A stretch of DNA of 6,180 bases from an uncultured Ruminococcus sp. (GTDB lineage Bacteria > Bacillota > Clostridia > Oscillospirales > Acutalibacteraceae), in NCBI GenBank assembly GCA_937892835.1, contig CALBHM010000031.1, positions 1 to 6,180 on the forward strand. Direction: 5' to 3'. The translations under genes and the position numbers were made by a program. Shown in pieces: positions 5,427-6,180 of this stretch (position 1 is the stretch's first letter; each line of letters begins with the position of its first letter). The notes beneath the pieces are model-generated. The model had not been told where the DNA came from. It saw nothing but the letters and a program-made list of their open reading frames with translations, and ran no database searches.

Positions 5427-6180
5427 ATGCTTTTAAGCGATATTCTCAGCGGCATTGATTATTCATGTGATAATTTTGCCGATATTGACATAAAGGACAT
5501 TACATACAATTCAAGAAAAGCAGGCGAGGGCAAGTGCTTTTTTTGCCTGACCGGCACAGTGACGGACGGACACAAATATGCTCGGAGTGCCTATGACGGC
5601 GGCTGCAGATGCGTTTTTGCAGAACACAAGGTCGACCTTCCCGAGGACTGCGTTCAGATAATTACGGCCGATACACGTCACGCTTTAGCTATTGCTTCGG
5701 CGAACTTTTTCGGCAGACCGTGCGACAGACTCAGAGTAATCGGAATAACCGGCACGAAGGGCAAAACAACGACGGCTCACCTCGTAAGATGCCTTATTGA
5801 GGCTTCGGGAGAGAAGTGCGGTATAATCGGAACCAACGGCGCAAGCTACGGTGACGTTACAGAGGAAACGGATAACACAACTCCGGAAAGCTATGAGCTT
5901 CAAAGACTTTTTAATAAAATGCTTAATGCCGGCTGCAAATATTGTGTTATCGAAGCTTCGTCACTCGGACTTAAAATGCACAGAACGGACGGAATTCCGT
6001 TTGAGGTCGGTGTATTTATGAATCTTGCTCCCGACCATATCGGAACGATCGAGCATCCGACCTTTGAGGATTACAAAAACAGCAAGAAGCTTCTTTTTAC
6101 AATGTGTAAGCATGCCGTTGCCAATATTGATGACCCGGCCTATGAGGATATGCTTGAAGGCTCATCGGCCGACGTTACGA
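5427..6180 (+). CDS. murE: MurE-type Mur ligase (UDP-MurNAc-tripeptide synthetase), 5' part
   Basis: MurE adds the third amino acid to UDP-MurNAc-L-Ala-D-Glu in the cytoplasm using ATP. The frame is open from the ATG to the window end (251 full codons), roughly half of a usual MurE of about 490 residues. The N-terminal UDP-binding domain shows ITYNSRKAGEGKCFF and DGHKYARSAYDGGC (25-60). The ATP-binding P-loop is GITGTKGKTTT (106-116). NTTPES (150-155) contacts the substrate in MurE. EASSLGLKMHR (176-186) stands where many MurE enzymes have EVSSHAL. NLAPDHIGTIEHPTFEDY (199-216) is followed by SKKLLF, where K220 matches the carbamylated lysine. This pattern suits a clostridial MurE subfamily. 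The amino-acid-specifying motif (DNPR for diaminopimelate) lies beyond the window, so DAP or lysine cannot be chosen and a MurE paralogue is possible. Its 12 cysteines include CFFC (37-40). Confidence 0.85.
   Translation, partial: MLLSDILSGIDYSCDNFADIDIKDITYNSRKAGEGKCFFCLTGTVTDGHKYARSAYDGGCRCVFAEHKVDLPEDCVQIITADTRHALAIASANFFGRPCDRLRVIGITGTKGKTTTAHLVRCLIEASGEKCGIIGTNGASYGDVTEETDNTTPESYELQRLFNKMLNAGCKYCVIEASSLGLKMHRTDGIPFEVGVFMNLAPDHIGTIEHPTFEDYKNSKKLLFTMCKHAVANIDDPAYEDMLEGSSADVT

Larger units (their letters stand above)
2..6180 (+). other. single co-directional operon-like cluster
   Basis: All seven genes lie on the + strand. Junctions are -4, 16, 11, 19, 8 and 20 bases, with no hairpin-plus-T-run in any of them. 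This supports co-transcription across the whole window, with both ends continuing outside. A second start inside the GNAT gene is possible. Confidence 0.7.

Noticed and set aside
5797..5827. A TATAAT inside the murE-like gene
   Set aside because: The only -35-like sequence (TTGAGG) is 19 bases away and weak, so chance is more likely.

Overview
The window looks like chromosomal housekeeping DNA from an anaerobic, low-to-moderate-GC Bacillota. A clostridial lineage such as Oscillospiraceae/Ruminococcaceae is most likely. This is inferred from the style of the proteins: a clostridial-type thymidylate kinase, a soluble DUF2156 protein, a clostridial DJ-1 protein and a MurE-like ligase with an NLAPDHIG...EHPTF motif. 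The strong GGAGG ribosome binding sites, cysteine-rich cytoplasmic proteins and a mltG-U32 gene order resembling the yrrL-yrrO region of Bacillus subtilis point the same way. No species is claimed.

Layout: seven genes, all on the + strand and nearly touching. In order: (1) the 3' part of a thymidylate kinase gene, bases 2-448, overlapping the next gene by ATGA; (2) a DUF2156 / phosphatidylglycerol-lysyltransferase-C-like protein, 445-1314; (3) a GNAT acetyltransferase, 1331-2173; (4) a DJ-1/PfpI family protein, 2185-2730; (5) the endolytic murein transglycosylase MltG, 2750-4162; (6) a U32 family protein of the TrhP tRNA-hydroxylation type, 4171-5406; (7) the 5' part of a MurE-type Mur ligase gene, 5427 to the window end. 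The last gene has no stop inside the window. The gaps are 8-20 bases, there is no room for a terminator, and no stretch over 300 bases lacks a gene.

The genes look like one operon, or two overlapping transcription units. A well-formed sigma-A-type promoter (TTTACA, 17 bases, TATAAT) lies inside the 3' end of the GNAT gene, in a locally AT-rich patch. It could start a second transcript covering the DJ-1, mltG, U32 and murE genes. Functionally the window mixes nucleotide supply (dTTP), peptidoglycan synthesis and strand-length control (MurE, MltG), tRNA wobble modification (U32/TrhP) and two GNAT-fold transferases of unknown substrate.

I found no mobile element, CRISPR array, RNA gene or clear novel system. 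The points worth a second look are the internal promoter with its leader hairpin, the DUF2156-GNAT pair beside peptidoglycan genes, the U32 iron-sulfur cysteine set without a neighbouring trmR, the histidine/lysine/serine-rich cytoplasmic tail of MltG, and the atypical MurE motif.
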